A stretch of 64,000 nucleotides of DNA. Source: Macquaria australasica. Taxonomy: Eukaryota > Chordata > Actinopteri > Centrarchiformes > Percichthyidae. A program made the position numbers and the translations under genes. The stretch lies in assembly GCA_005408345.1 (NCBI GenBank), contig SEMN01000027.1, positions 1,245,501 to 1,309,500 of the forward strand. The letters run 5' to 3'. Every line of letters begins with the position of its first letter. Position 1 is the stretch's first letter. The notes below the pieces were generated by a model. The model searched no databases. It was not told the DNA's origin and saw nothing but the letters and a program-made list of their open reading frames with translations. Of the stretch, positions 11,758 through 23,435 are shown piece by piece.

Positions 11758-13264
11758 AGTACAGCTTTACACATTACTGCTTCTTGAACAATGTAAAATC
11801 CTGGAGCTTATTACTAAGAAGCTCTGAGTCCTTGATTTGAGGTAACCCTCTTCTGGGCTCCCTCGTGTGTGAGCCAACTGTAATCAACACTGTCTGTTCT
11901 CTGACCATCACTATAATGAGGACGAAAACTCTTCTTTCACCTTAAGCTTCTACGGAGGACATTATATAGGATGATTCAGGTTTTAGACCACTGCAGCCCT
12001 CTGTTTACTCAAATATCCTTTGTCCTCTGTCTTTGTGCCAGCTTTGCCTTTTGTGATATTGGTGCATGCCTTGGCCAGTGACAGCCTGCGAGTTGTGCAG
12101 GGAGCATTACTCAGAATCGGATCCATGAGTGAGGAGTGAAGAGACTCTGAGTCAGAGGAGACAAATTCACTAGAGCCCCTGAGTGCCCTTTCTGTCCAAG
12201 TGTCTACTTGGAAACAAACAAGACTAATGTGTTGTTGTCTGGGCTAAGTGTGAACTTAAAGGAGGCATGGGAGGAATACAGAAAAGAAATAAGAAAACCC
12301 AAACAATGACAGAGATGTAACAGAGACCTGAAGTGATATGGGACATTACCCTGTTATTCAGTCATTTCTCTTTTATGGTATTTATTTTTATATTTGCACT
12401 TTAGGAAATGGAGGAAAAGTAATTTGTAGATTATGTGTGAAAGGTTGCTTCTGGAAGCAGTGGAATATCTCTCTCTTCCTCTCACTTTCTGTATGTGCAT
12501 GTGTGTTTGCATGGACCTGCATCATTACCTAGGGTAATATTTGTGTCTGGAGATCACTCAGCTCTTCCAACATAAATTTAGTGTCTATCTTTTCTGTCTG
12601 CCCTCCTTTCCTCCCTGGCATTTCCGTAGTTATTATTCACCACATGTCTCAGGCTAAAACGTTTTCACACAGCAGTGGACTCATCTCCCACATAGCTGTC
12701 ATTTTAATGGTTGTTTGTCCGATAGGGGAACAGAAACTAACAGGGGAGGGTTATTAGCAAGGTCACCTATCGCCCTATTGTAACATCCAATGAGAACTGT
12801 GCTCAGACAGCTGGGCTGGTAGATTTGTAGCCGAGAGAGAATAAGATGTAGGGTGCTGTACCAAAGTGCTCCTTGTCTTTCTGTATCACCTTGGTAATAA
12901 TGACAATTTGTAAATTTCTTCTGGCAAGCAAGCGTTGTCCACATGAGCATCATTTTTGGAAGGGAGACTAACATTTATTCTCTGCATGAACTTCAGTCAA
13001 GTCAATCATCCCTAGTCCCCAGCAGTCAACAGTATTAATGCATCTTTATTGCTTTATTGCTCTCTTGTGGTTTGCCCACTTCTCTGCATCAACATCTCTC
13101 ACCTCTAAAGTGAAACATGACCAGTTTCTGAAATATAGGGTTGGTGTTTGGAAATCCAATTCAGACACCAGAAGAGTCCTTCATATAATTTTTTATATGG
13201 ATCTAACAACACCTCTTGTGTGAAACGTCTGTTAATCAAGAAACCATGAACAGTAAGAAACTTG

Positions 13265-13270
13265 TTTATT
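13265..13270 (-). terminator. candidate polyadenylation signal of the EMILIN gene
   Basis: AATAAA on the minus strand, about 560 bp past the stop codon. Another lies near 13046-13060. Which is used cannot be told from the sequence. Confidence 0.3.
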
Positions 13271-13831
13271 GGATTGTCAGTACTGAAAACCCTTGACATT
13301 TAACTGTATATAGATTGAAATGCTAACATTTGATGTATGCAATTAGAATAGAAACTAATGCTCAAGAACTGAAACCATATAAAAACATAATATCTTGTAT
13401 ACTTCTAGTCTAGACATAAGACAAATCAATACAAAAGCTTAAACATGTAAACATTGTTAAACAACTGTTCATATAAGACATTTTTGTAAGCTTTACAGAA
13501 ACAGTACAGTAACACAGGTGCAGTTTGCTGTTGTTTATCTCCTCATCAGTCACTGCAGCTCTACATAATGGTCCATTACCACAAACATCTTAGCACCTTC
13601 ATGATTCAATTTCCAGATTCTGTGTTATTAGTGCAGTCAGAATTAGCTGCCATTTTTCTTTTCATTTTATACTCTATGCTAACTAAAACATCCTTATTTC
13701 AGTGCAGGTTCAAAACCTTTGTATTTTACAATTCAAATAATAAGATGGGGTTTTAGTGGACCCCCACTACACCTGCAGAGTATTCATCCTTTTTCATTCA
13801 TTTTTAAAATCTATTGTCCATATAAACTGAA

Positions 13832-15792
13832 CTAATTCAAAGTGAAGGTGTCCCCTCGTCTCGGCTCTGCCTCCAGCTCTAAACTCTGATGTGTTGGCTC
13901 TACCTTGGAGGTGCAGTTTTTGAGTTCGCTTCTCAGCTCAGACAGCTGCTGAGCATGGCTGGAGAGAGTCCCATTGACTTGCAGGAGAAGCCCATTTGAT
14001 TGTCCCTCCAACTCCTCCCTAATTCTTTCCAGGTCCTCTGCCAAGTAATTCAGGCCCTTACACTGGTCCTCCACACTGGCAACACGCCCTCCAACCTCAG
14101 TTACCTTTTTCTGGACCCCCATAGCTGTGCTACGGCAGCCCTGGACCTCCTGAGCTAGCCTCCTCTTCATCTCCTGCAGATCACCCTTTAGTCGGGTCAG
14201 TCTGCGCTCACCTGCCCCAAGCATGGATGCCTGATGTCCAACCAGCTGGACCATGCCCTTTATCTGTTGGGCCAGACGAGCCTCTCTCTCATGCCACGAA
14301 CTGTTGGTTTTACCCACCTGGTGGACCACTGTCTCCAGGGAATCCTGGAGGCCTCTCAGGGTGTGGTTGACTGAGCGGACATTGAACTTGAGGATTGTGA
14401 GCTCTCCCTGGATCGGAGAATCTCCCTCTGCTTGTTCCTGCTGGTCCCTGAGGGTCAGATGCCTCAGGATGTTCTGCAATGTGACATTGAGGTTATTCAA
14501 ACGGTCTCCTTGCATGTCCAGTACCTCCTTCACATTCTGCTCCTCTGCCAGGTTAGCACTTGGTGCAGCAGAGTCTCCCTGGATGGAAGGTGGGTTTTGA
14601 GGTGAGGAACAGGAAGAGAAGCAGAGAATTTCAAGGGTGCTCAGGTGCTTCTGCACTCTGTCCACATCCACCTCTAGTCTCCCTCGGAGGGACTCCAGCT
14701 CTGTCTCAAGAGTGGGAACAGCATGACCCTCCAGCAGTGCGGGGGCAGTGGCATTGCCCAGCTCCTCCAAAGCAGTCAGTAAACGGCCTTCCAGAGCCTT
14801 CAACTGACCCTCCATTCTGGCCTCCAGGCCCTGCCCTGTCTCAGCTCTGTCTGGGACACCACTCCTCCTTCCAGACTCATCCTTTTCAATTTGCCCAGTC
14901 AGGTTGAGCTTGGCCTCTACATACCCCAAACGCCCCTCCAGGATTCCCTCTATGTGGTCTTTGTGTCCACCCAGCTCCACTCTCAGGTGCCCCTGAGACT
15001 GATTGAGGCCTGCCACTGATGTTTCCAGCAGCTGCACCCTTTCAACCAGTCCACTCACTCTACCACAGCAGCTTTCCGTAGCCTTTAAACCATGGATCTG
15101 CGTCTGGAGGTTTCTCAGCTCTGTTCTCAAGTTTGTAGTACTTTCCTCCAGAGCGCCTTTCATCTGCTCTTGCCTCTCAGCGTTCTCCCTCTGGCACTGA
15201 CGATGCACATCCCCAGCTTTCTCCTCACATCGGCCCTCTGCACTCTCCACGCGCTTCTCAAACCCACCAAGAATTTCTGTCCTGGCTACACTCAGCTTAG
15301 CATCCATCAACTTTTCCATAGCTCTCTGGTCATTTTCCCCAAGGTTGCCAGTGGAGTCTGATACCACTCCCGCTCTATTTGACATCTTCTTCAGTGCTCC
15401 ATCATGTCCCATCACTGTTGCTTTGAGTTCCAGCAGCTCTGTTGTCTTGGCTTGCAGCTCTGTCCTGAGCTCCTCTACCCTTCCATTCAGTTCTGTAAGG
15501 CCTGGAAACACATGTCTGCCATCTAGACCCTCTGTCCCAGGGTCTCCCCCAGGAATCTCTACAAACCCTACTGTGGATGGACTAGAGGCTACAGCTGGAG
15601 CGGGAACAGGACCAGGGACAGCAGAGAGCAGAGCTGACAGCATCCTGTTGGCATCCTCTCTCAGCGAGGCCCGTAGACTATCTTCCAGTCCATTCACAGT
15701 TCCCTTCAGGGTCTCCAGACCCTGGTTTAGACGTTGCACATCCTCCTCCATTCGATATATTCGCTCCTCTGTCTCACTGTCTAGAGCCTGGC
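13832..15792 (-). CDS. emilin3: emilin3-like exon 4 (coiled-coil rod and C-terminus)
   Basis: A single 1,961-bp exon. It starts GQALDSETEERIYRMEEDVQ, with heptad patterning through most of its length. It has sequons such as NLT, NAT, NVT, NHT, NSS, NGT and NCT, and a short CFSSC interruption near its middle. The stop TAG is at 13832-13834. No collagen or C1q sequence follows before the stop. Confidence 0.88.
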
Positions 15793-17133
15793 CTAAAGAG
15801 AGGAAGAAGAAGAAAAGCTGTTAACACTGGGACAAACATAGTACACTTCAGTGCTTTGGTGTGGTTGCAGTTTGAATCTGGTTCAAAGGAAAATGATAAA
15901 TCGGTCTTTCAGAGCCCAATGTGACTCTATTACTGTATGTGGGAAAAAGTGTATGCTCAGTTTTGTCACTTATCCAACACACTACATAGTCAAACCCAGT
16001 TAGAATTAGTATGTAGTTTGGAATTAGGACACACCTATGGTGTCACCCTCAGGCTGTTCACCCCCAGAGGGAGGAGGAGGAATTTCCTCTGGTATGTGTT
16101 CCTCAGGTTCTTGGCTATGCTCATGTTCATGCTCATGTTCTTGGTCATGCTCTGTGAGATGTGGTTCCTGGTGCTCTGGCATTGGCTCTGGCATTGGCTC
16201 TGGCTCAGGTGAATAAGGCTCGAAGGAGGTGTCTGGGAAGGAGGAGGACCCCGGAGGCCCAAAGTGACGCATTTGGTAAGAGTTAAAACTGCTGGGGGGA
16301 GGTCCTTTGGGTTGACTCCATGGGTTGGCCTTCACGACAGTGTTACTAGGTGGGCCCTGGAACATGGGACCCTTCAACATGGGACCTTTGTACTGTGGGC
16401 CCTTGAACTGTGGCCCCTTAAACTGTGGGCCTTTCATTGGCGGGCCCTTGAACGGCGGCATCATTTTCATGGGGTGTTGGTAAACTGGATGTCCCTCCAT
16501 ACAGCCATAACCAGAGTATCCGGGACAACAACGCCACTCCAGCTCTGTGACAGTTTTATGTGCCACCTTGTAGAGTGGTTTGTACAGCAGACGATACCTG
16601 AGGGGAACAAACAACCATCAGCCAGAAACATACACTTGACTGTGGTATTTTGTACCCTGAAGGGATGTGAATCCCAAGTTTCTGTTATGTTAAGGCAGAT
16701 CAAGGACTAAATATCAACATGACATAATAAGAGCTGTTGTTTACTCACAGCAGAGTTGGACATTTTTGACCCCAGGAACACTTGTTGTACTCAGCTTTTA
16801 CATATGGGGCTGCCCCATCCTGCACGGTGAAGGACACTGTCTTTTCAATGACATAGGCACAGTGGTTCCTTTCAGAGAGGAGATGAAAAATGTCAGAAGA
16901 AAAGTATTACGTAAATTAAGATCTTAAGTGATGTAGACTTGATTCCTCAAGACACAAGATAAAGAGAGAGACAGAACTTACTTGTGTCTGCTGGTGGGTT
17001 TCCCTTGGCCATGGTGTTGACTGAGCCCAGCTTTATACTGGTTAAACTGGAATGGTCTGTAGAACTTGGTTTCGACCAGTGGCAAAAATAGAGTCATGAA
17101 CACAAAAGGACTCACAGCCATCACAAAATGCAT
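13832..17133 (-). CDS. emilin3: EMILIN-3-like secreted extracellular-matrix glycoprotein (complete, four exons, 931 aa)
   Basis: The family makes elastin-microfibril interface proteins secreted into the matrix. Exons 16982-17133, 16749-16868, 16035-16597 and 13832-15792 join in phase with GT/AG borders to give 931 codons plus TAG. Residues 1 to about 22 are a signal peptide (MHFVMAVSPFVFMTLFLPLV). The EMI domain covers about residues 52-120, from NHCAYVIEKTVSF through KCSWGQKC to RCCPGYSGYGC. A linker follows with repeated Lys-Gly-Pro units and then an acidic/His-rich run. The large last exon is a long coiled coil rich in Leu, Glu and Gln with many N-x-S/T sites. It ends DTFTLN with no C1q domain; lack of C1q is the reason for choosing EMILIN-3 over EMILIN-1/2. 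Human EMILIN-3 is shorter (about 766 aa), so a fish-specific paralogue (3a or 3b) is likely but not resolved. Confidence 0.85.
16035..16597 (-). CDS. emilin3: emilin3-like exon 3 (rest of EMI domain and low-complexity linker)
   Basis: Starts YRLLYKPLYKVAHKTVTELE and finishes the EMI domain at CCPGYSGYGC. Then come the Lys-Gly-Pro repeats, a Ser/Pro/Phe stretch and the acidic Glu-Pro-Met-Pro and Glu-His repeats. The donor GTGTGT lies after a split Gly codon. Confidence 0.85.
16749..16868 (-). CDS. emilin3: emilin3-like exon 2 (first half of EMI domain)
   Basis: Encodes NHCAYVIEKTVSFTVQDG to KCPTLL. It has the EMI signature spacing from the first Cys to the WGxxCP motif. The donor is GTGAGT. 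Confidence 0.87.
16982..17133 (-). CDS. emilin3: emilin3-like exon 1 (signal peptide)
   Basis: The ATG is at 17131-17133. The exon encodes the hydrophobic leader, then KFYRPFQFNQYKAGLSQHHG, and ends in a split Lys codon before donor GTAAGT. Met5 is an in-frame alternative start that would also leave a usable leader. Confidence 0.83.
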
Positions 17134-17963
17134 CCTTGAATATCCACGTGTTATGTCAAAAGCTCAGTGAAAGGAGCCTTCAAACTGAGACAAAGGTGAT
17201 CTCACAGAAGAAAAAAGTATTCCTCCCTCAAGGGCAAGTAATACCCCAAATATTCCACTCCAGTCACTTGATATAGAAATGATTGAATTTCCAGGCTTCT
17301 GATAATATATCTCAAAACACACAAACTCAGAAAAAAGGCTAAAAAAAAGTGACTTCAGTCTCTGCAGTACAACCTTTTTTGGCTGTGCTATAAAGCAGAA
17401 TGCCACCTTGTGAATGCTGACCCTGATGCTGGCTGTGGGTGTGGTGAACTGTGTTAGAGTGACAACAGTCCACTGTGAGTTTGGCGGACTACAGACCCCA
17501 CTAATAGGGCACAAGTGGCATCATCTGCATGTCTCCTCCCACTCAACCTCCTCAAAGTAACACCAAAGTGACACTGGAGGAGAGAAGAGAGCCCTCACCT
17601 TTGCAGTTGGTGTTATTCCTGTGGTATTCTGTAGTACTCAACTTTATATAAAGTCCAGTTTTTATTATACATCTAGTTTGAAGGCTGGCTCCACCAATCA
17701 GGACAGAGGCTGAAGCCCCATGAGCTGTTTTCCCATGGTGACATCACGGCAAACCAGAGGGGAAATAGCACATCACATCCAGAGTGTACAAAACCAGACC
17801 TTGTCCCAAAATAGGCAGTCTTTGTTATTTTAACATTTTAGCATAATAGCGGACATAAATAATAATCCAAGATGACAAGTGGATATAGTCAACAATTATT
17901 TATTTGTTTGTTAGAGTAAGAAGAAGACTTACCTTGTGTTGTGTATGATCCTTAAGTGTATAT
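17134..17963. other. upstream region of the emilin3-like gene
   Basis: Presumed 5' UTR and promoter side. A TTTATATAAAG-like sequence at about 17643-17653 reads as a TATA-type box on either strand, but no start site can be fixed. No other gene recognised. Confidence 0.35.
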
Positions 17964-18212
17964 GCCTTTTCCACAGAAGACATTTTGACATGTCACAGTA
18001 GGAAAAGCACAAGTGTAACTTATAACATTAATGATGGCTGAATTTCATTTACCTGCTTTGGTTTCATGGTCCTGGTATTGTGCATGCTGACTCACTGTCA
18101 CAATGTCATGGCTTACTGGGACACTTGAATACATCAGACATTGTTGATGTTATTAGTAACACCTGTGCTTTTCCTGCTATGACAAGTTAAAATGTCTGCT
18201 GTGAAAAATGCC
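17964..18212 (+). mobile_element. short MITE, copy A (partner at 52270-52503)
   Basis: The ends gccttttccacagaagacat and atgtctgctgtgaaaaatgc are inverted repeats. The interior (gatggctgaatttcattta, gtgcatgctgactcactgtca, ttattagtaacacctgtgct) matches the copy at 52270-52503. It is non-coding. Confidence 0.75.
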
Positions 18213-18464
18213 TAAAGGTACACTGTCCGATACTTTGAACTAATGTAGATGAGAAAAGTTGCCAACAACATGGATCAAAAGCATTTTTGATGATGCCAGT
18301 GCTCCTTAGAAGCCTGCTGTGTGAAATCCATGTCATCCTTTGTAGCCATTACCAGCTCCAATTCTCCCTTTAAATTCCTTTAATATCATCCTCAGAATGA
18401 CATACAGTAGAGAATAGTATGTCATTCATTATTAATGTCATGCATTAAGTTGTCGTACAGGCTG

Positions 18465-19320
18465 TGGGGCTGCAGCTAACAATTATTTTCTTTATTGATT
18501 AATCTGTTAATATTGTTTTAGATTAACCCTTGATCTATAAAAGAAAATATATATCCATCACAAAGAAAATTCTAAAAAATTTCCATCACAGTTTCCCAGA
18601 ACCCAAGGTGCAGTGGTGGAAGAAGTATTCAGATCTTTTACTTAAGTAAAAGTAGCAATACAACACTTTAGAAATACTTCATTACAAGCAAAGGTCCTGC
18701 ATTTAATAATTAATTAAGTATTGGCATTAAATTGTATTTAAAGTACCAAAAATAAAAGTACACATTATGCAAAATGGCCCATTTCTGAATAATAAGTTTA
18801 ATATTATGGGATTATAATTATTGATGCATTCATGTGTAAGCATCACTAATGTTGCAGCTGGTAAAGGTGGAGCTAATTTTATTATTTTACCATGACTTTA
18901 TATACTGCCGGATAGCTTCATCTATAATAATACACCATCATTCATTAGTTGATTATCTGAATCTGCAAAGCAACTAGTAACTAAAGCTGTTAAATAAATG
19001 TAGTGGTGCAAAAAGTGCAATATTTGCCTTCAAAATGTAGTGAAGTAGAAGTATAAAGTGACATGAAATTGAAGTATCTCAAAATTACAGAAAGTACAGT
19101 ACTTGAGTAAATGTACTTACAGTAGTTACATTCCACTACTACCAATATGATGTCTTCATATGTCTTGTTTTGTCCAATCAACAATCCAAACCAAATTATA
19201 TTTAATTTATGATATAAAACAGAGAAAAGTAGAAAATCGTCACATTTGAGAAGCTGGAACCAGAGCATGTTTGGTCTTTTGGCATCATAAAGGACTTAAA
19301 TAATTAATCAATTATCAAAA
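18465..19320 (+). mobile_element. hAT-like MITE split by a second element
   Basis: The left half (18465-18610, starting tggggctgcagctaac) and right half (about 19150-19320, tgtcttcatatgtcttgttt to aattaatcaattatcaaaa) are the two parts of one element of the 4915-5236 family. They are separated by the insert at 18611-19141. Confidence 0.75.
18603..19149 (+). mobile_element. nested hAT-like element with 8-bp target duplication
   Basis: The insert spans 18611-19141 with ends cagtggtggaa and ttccactacta as inverted repeats. The flanks ccaaggtg (18603-18610) and ccaatatg (19142-19149) are a diverged 8-bp duplication (6 of 8 match). Removing the insert and one flank restores a continuous host MITE. 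The interior is rich in actttaagta / agtaaaagta phrases and does not code. Confidence 0.8.
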
Positions 19321-20245
19321 GTCTCTAGTATAGTGTCTTAAAGTGTGTAGTACTAAACTAGCATATACAAAATATATAATATTGTATGAAATCTGTCCAC
19401 ACCACCTTTTTTCATGCTACAATGACTGTGATGATATTGTTGGTGGCTTTGCAGTCTCTAAAGTGAAATCTGTGAAACATCTTGAGCTGTTTTACTTCAC
19501 ACATGCACATTGACACAGTTTAAGCCCCGACCTAACAGCAAACCTACAGGAATGGGAACAAATAAAAATAAATACCCTGTGTTGAAGGCCGTGACAGCAC
19601 ACACCCATGTCTGAGTGCCTTGCCCCACAAGCCCACACATTCATTCACAACGCAAGTCTTTGTACAGTTGAATAAGTTCACCACCCTGAGTATAGAAAGA
19701 AGCCTGGCAGCTCCACTGTGCGACAACACTTTCCACTTAAAGGCCACTTAGACGGAGCCACATTTTAGCTGCATGTGTTCATCACCATCAGTTTACTGTA
19801 ACAAAGCCCAGCTTTTGCATTTCCAAGTGATGGATATGGTAGTGATATGGAATTTAAAAGTGTCAGCTTATGGAGGACAAACTGAACACTGAAATAAAAT
19901 CAAAGCCTTCAAATGAAACCTGTACAAGAATTTCCTTTTGGCCTTTTAAAACTGTTGATTACATTTCACTTTTCTTTCCAGTCTGTTCCTCTATTCTATT
20001 ACATTGGAGAATGCAGGACCTGATTTAGAATGAGTATGTCATTATTTTACAAGGTAAACATTTACTTTAGTATTATTATTATGATTATTATTATATGGAT
20101 CACAAGGCTGTCTGTGACCATGCAGACAGTCCAAGGGAAGGTAGGTGAGGATGGAGCAAACAAAATACCAGTTTCCATTTATTGCCTAAACAACAGTTTG
20201 AAGGTCTGTGTTTTATGTGTCTGGGATTCTTTTTGTGTTTTTTTT

Positions 20246-20915
20246 AGTATATGCAATGGTGGAAAGTAGTGAGGTACATCTACTCAAGTACCGTGCTTAA
20301 GTACCATTTTATGCTACTTTATACTTTTACTCCACTACATTTCAGAGGGAAATATTGTACTTTTTACTCCACTACATTTATCTGAGCGCTGTAGTTACTA
20401 GTTACTTTTCAGATTAAGATTTTACAAAGAAGAAACCCCCTAAAACAATTAAGATTATAAAATACAATACATCGTTTAAGATAAGGCCAGTGGTTCCCAA
20501 CCATTTTGACTTGTGACTTGTGTGGTTTCATTTAAATAACTGTATGAGGCCCAAAGAGGTCAAATTATCCAATATTTTGAAAAAACAAAGATTAGATAAA
20601 AGTTTTTTTTTTTTTTTAATGAATACAGACTTGTATAGCAGAGCTGTTTTTTCCTCTCCTCCATTAATCATCTCATGACCCCTAGATTTGGAACCACTGG
20701 ACTGTGTAACTGTATATAAAGTACTTAAAACTAGCTCATCAGTATTAACAGTCTAATAATGTCATATAATATATCTGTCACAGCGGCCATTTTTCTGAGG
20801 ACTTTTGATACTTTAAGTACATGTAGCTAATAATGTACTTCTTCTTAGGTAAGATAAATGAAGGACTTTTACTTGTAATGGAGGATCTGATCTTTCATCT
20901 ACCACTGAGCATATG
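20246..20915 (+). mobile_element. hAT-like element of the same end type, with 8-bp target duplication
   Basis: The element spans 20254-20907, starting caatggtggaa and ending ctaccactg. The flanks agtatatg (20246-20253) and agcatatg (20908-20915) agree at 7 of 8 positions. The interior has actccactacatttcagagg and ttgtactttttactcc. It is non-autonomous. Confidence 0.78.
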
Positions 20916-22443
20916 TACAGACCACCATTACTGCCTGACATTCCTGAAAAATGTTTTGCTGTGACCATTGTAACGTGACCTCATTTTGAACAAGAGTAAC
21001 ACTGTGTCCATTATTTTGCAGGGATCTTTTGATTGACCCTTTTTAGGCGCAGGCCCATTTCCTGTATCCTGTTTTTACCAGGTCCCACCTCTTCTACCTG
21101 GAAACACCCTTGTTCAGTGCAAATACACAACAGTGTGTGTTACATATTCTCCTTGAGCTCTTTTACCCTCCTGATTTGTAAACAAGCTCTCATTGTATCA
21201 TGTGAAACATGTTGCAGAGCACACAAGCATCCAGACTCGGACTTTCTGGTGCTGTGAAACAAGTGCAGCTTTATTCTGTGGGGCCAGTGGCAGCTCCACC
21301 CAGAGTTTTCCTTGAATGGCATCACACAGTTACAGCTGTTTTAGCTTCCACTCATCTGCCCGTCATAACGCATACGTCAGACATAAGCTGTTCTCGATAT
21401 CACCACATTATGAACAGGCTGAGGCCAAATTTGCCTGCATACTCATGAGTGTATGAAAGTCTGCACAACATATGGGTAGTTGCGTTTGTGTTTATTCCGT
21501 CCCTATTTCTTTGTGTCTATTTAGTTTTAACACCAGCGGTCCAAATTCTGTGCTGTCCTGTAAATCTTTTTTTGTGTGTCTTTAGTTTTCAAAACAGTTG
21601 GTCCATTACTGGACTGTGTGGCTTTGGCAGTGCTTTCCCAACAGTACTGGCTCATATAATGATTGCAAATAATTTTCAGCATTTGTTTTAACTTGCATGG
21701 ACTAACAGATGAGTTGGAGCATGATTCAAAGAGTATTTATAGTATTTATAGTATTTATAGTTTCTTCATGCCCTGAAGTCAACCTAACCAATACTATGAG
21801 TCTGATAAAACTTTAGCCTGTATGACTCCACATTTCCTGTTAGCTTATTATATACGTTTCTGAATACTACATGTTAATTTATCAATGGCTTTAAACTGAC
21901 AGCAAGAAATGCCTAATGCATTCATGTGTGATTAACTGATTAACTGTTGGATAGTTTAAGAGGAAATGTTGGAAATGTAGGTTTAGAAACAGCTTAAAGT
22001 CGTGTCTAATTTGCAGCATTGTTTGTTTGTTTTAGAGTGGCCTATATCTGCTCTTGTATGTTCACAGCCATGTAAAAGAACAAGCAAGAGTAATTGGTCA
22101 CAACACTTCACAAACCTGAACCTTGTTTCCTGTCATGGTGCACCCACAGTTACGTGCTCTCTTTTTTCTTTACCTCTAAGATTGTACTGTTTTAGTTTAA
22201 TCTAGTTTAGGATATTTTTTGAGTGAACATTTTTTCTATTGGTGCTTGTGAAAAATAATTCATTCTGAGGCGTCACCGTCTCAAGAATTCAGTCATTAAA
22301 TAAGACAAATGTTGGCCTGAACAAACGTAATTTGGTGGCCACATGGGGAGCGAGAGGTCACAGCACACTTCACACGTTAGCCAAGAAGTTCACTGTGTTT
22401 GCTGTTGCCAGACTCTCATGTGTGTACACATCTGGAGACAGCC

Positions 22444-22488
<45 letters not shown>

Positions 22489-22719
22489 CTCTGTAAGGAT
22501 AGTCCATTTCCCCTTAAAACTAAGGCATTAAAGCATTTTCTTTTGTTCCTGATAAATAGTCCTACATGATTATCATGATTTTTTACAGTTTTTTAAAGTT
22601 GTCTACACACATCTATCTATAGTGAACTTTTTCAAAACAAGTTGGACAGAAGTCTATACTGGATCATTTTTATTGCTTTGACACAATGCATTCAATGAGT
22701 GTGTTCCTAACTAATCGTA
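20916..22719. other. intergenic, no recognised gene
   Basis: Contains three tandem agtatttat units near 21733-21762 and the CA microsatellite at 22445-22486. Open frames are short and without recognisable motifs. Confidence 0.45.
22445..22486 (+). repeat. (CA)n microsatellite, 21 units
   Basis: 42 uninterrupted bases of alternating AC. Confidence 0.95.
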
Positions 22720-23023
22720 ATAAAGTAAAAGTACAAAAGTATTAGTACAAAAATATAATTAAAGTACCAAAAGTAAAAGTACTCATTATGCAGAATGGTC
22801 CATTGCACAATCATATATATTAATTTACTGGATTATAATTAGTGATGCATTAATGCGTACATCACTTTAATGTTGCTGCTGGTAAAGGTGGAGCTAACTA
22901 AAGCCATAAAATAAGTGTAGTGGAGTAGAAGTATAAAGTAGCAAAAAAGTACAGTTTTGAGGTACTTGTACTTTACCTAAGTACAGTACTTGAGTAAATG
23001 TACATAGTTACATTCCACCACTG
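22720..23023 (+). mobile_element. left-truncated copy of the cagtggtggaa-type element
   Basis: The right end gttacattccaccactg is intact. The interior (gtaaaggtggagctaact, gtggagtagaagtataaagt) matches the nested element at 18611-19141. The left part is missing or degraded. Confidence 0.7.
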
Positions 23024-23435
23024 GTTTAAAGGCATGAAACAAACAGCAACAATATAATGGGTCACATTAGTTGCAGTTGCCAGTATAGTCAACACTGGGG
23101 CAAACCAACAAGCATCACTGTGAACAAGATACACAAGATGTGTCTTTCTTGATTGTAATAGACGTGGGATCTTGGACGTGCTGACGTGCTCAGGTGAACG
23201 TATTGTCTCATTTCCGGTTACCGGTGTTTCTGGTGTTAGTGGTTGCAAAGTTCGCTGCTCCAGCTAAACCCAGTTAATTTTGATATTTTCTTTACTATAG
23301 CGGTTAATTACCCGCTATACATTTAAGGATACACTAGCTCTGTTTAAGCACTCATATCTGTCTCCTGTTAGCGACTTTCCGCTAATCCCACAGTTGTTTA
23401 CACGCTAGTTAGTTGCTACTTTAGCTCAGTTAGCG

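Larger units (their letters stand above)
8307..13831. other. intergenic between the emilin3-like gene (3' side) and upstream sequence; repeats only
   Basis: No coding exon recognised. It holds a dispersed repeat (9150-9310), a TATAT tract (10691-10721), a MITE fragment (11644-11757) and, close to the EMILIN gene, its probable 3' UTR. A somewhat GC-richer patch at 8770-8950 has no coding support. Confidence 0.45.

Noticed and set aside
13000..13832. A missing C1q domain downstream of the EMILIN gene
   Set aside because: The coding exon ends in an in-frame stop and nothing C1q-like was seen on the minus strand below it.
14253..15824. Plus-strand open frames over 14253-15824
   Set aside because: They are antisense to the coiled-coil exon of the EMILIN gene; their length follows from its codon bias and they have no splice or domain support.
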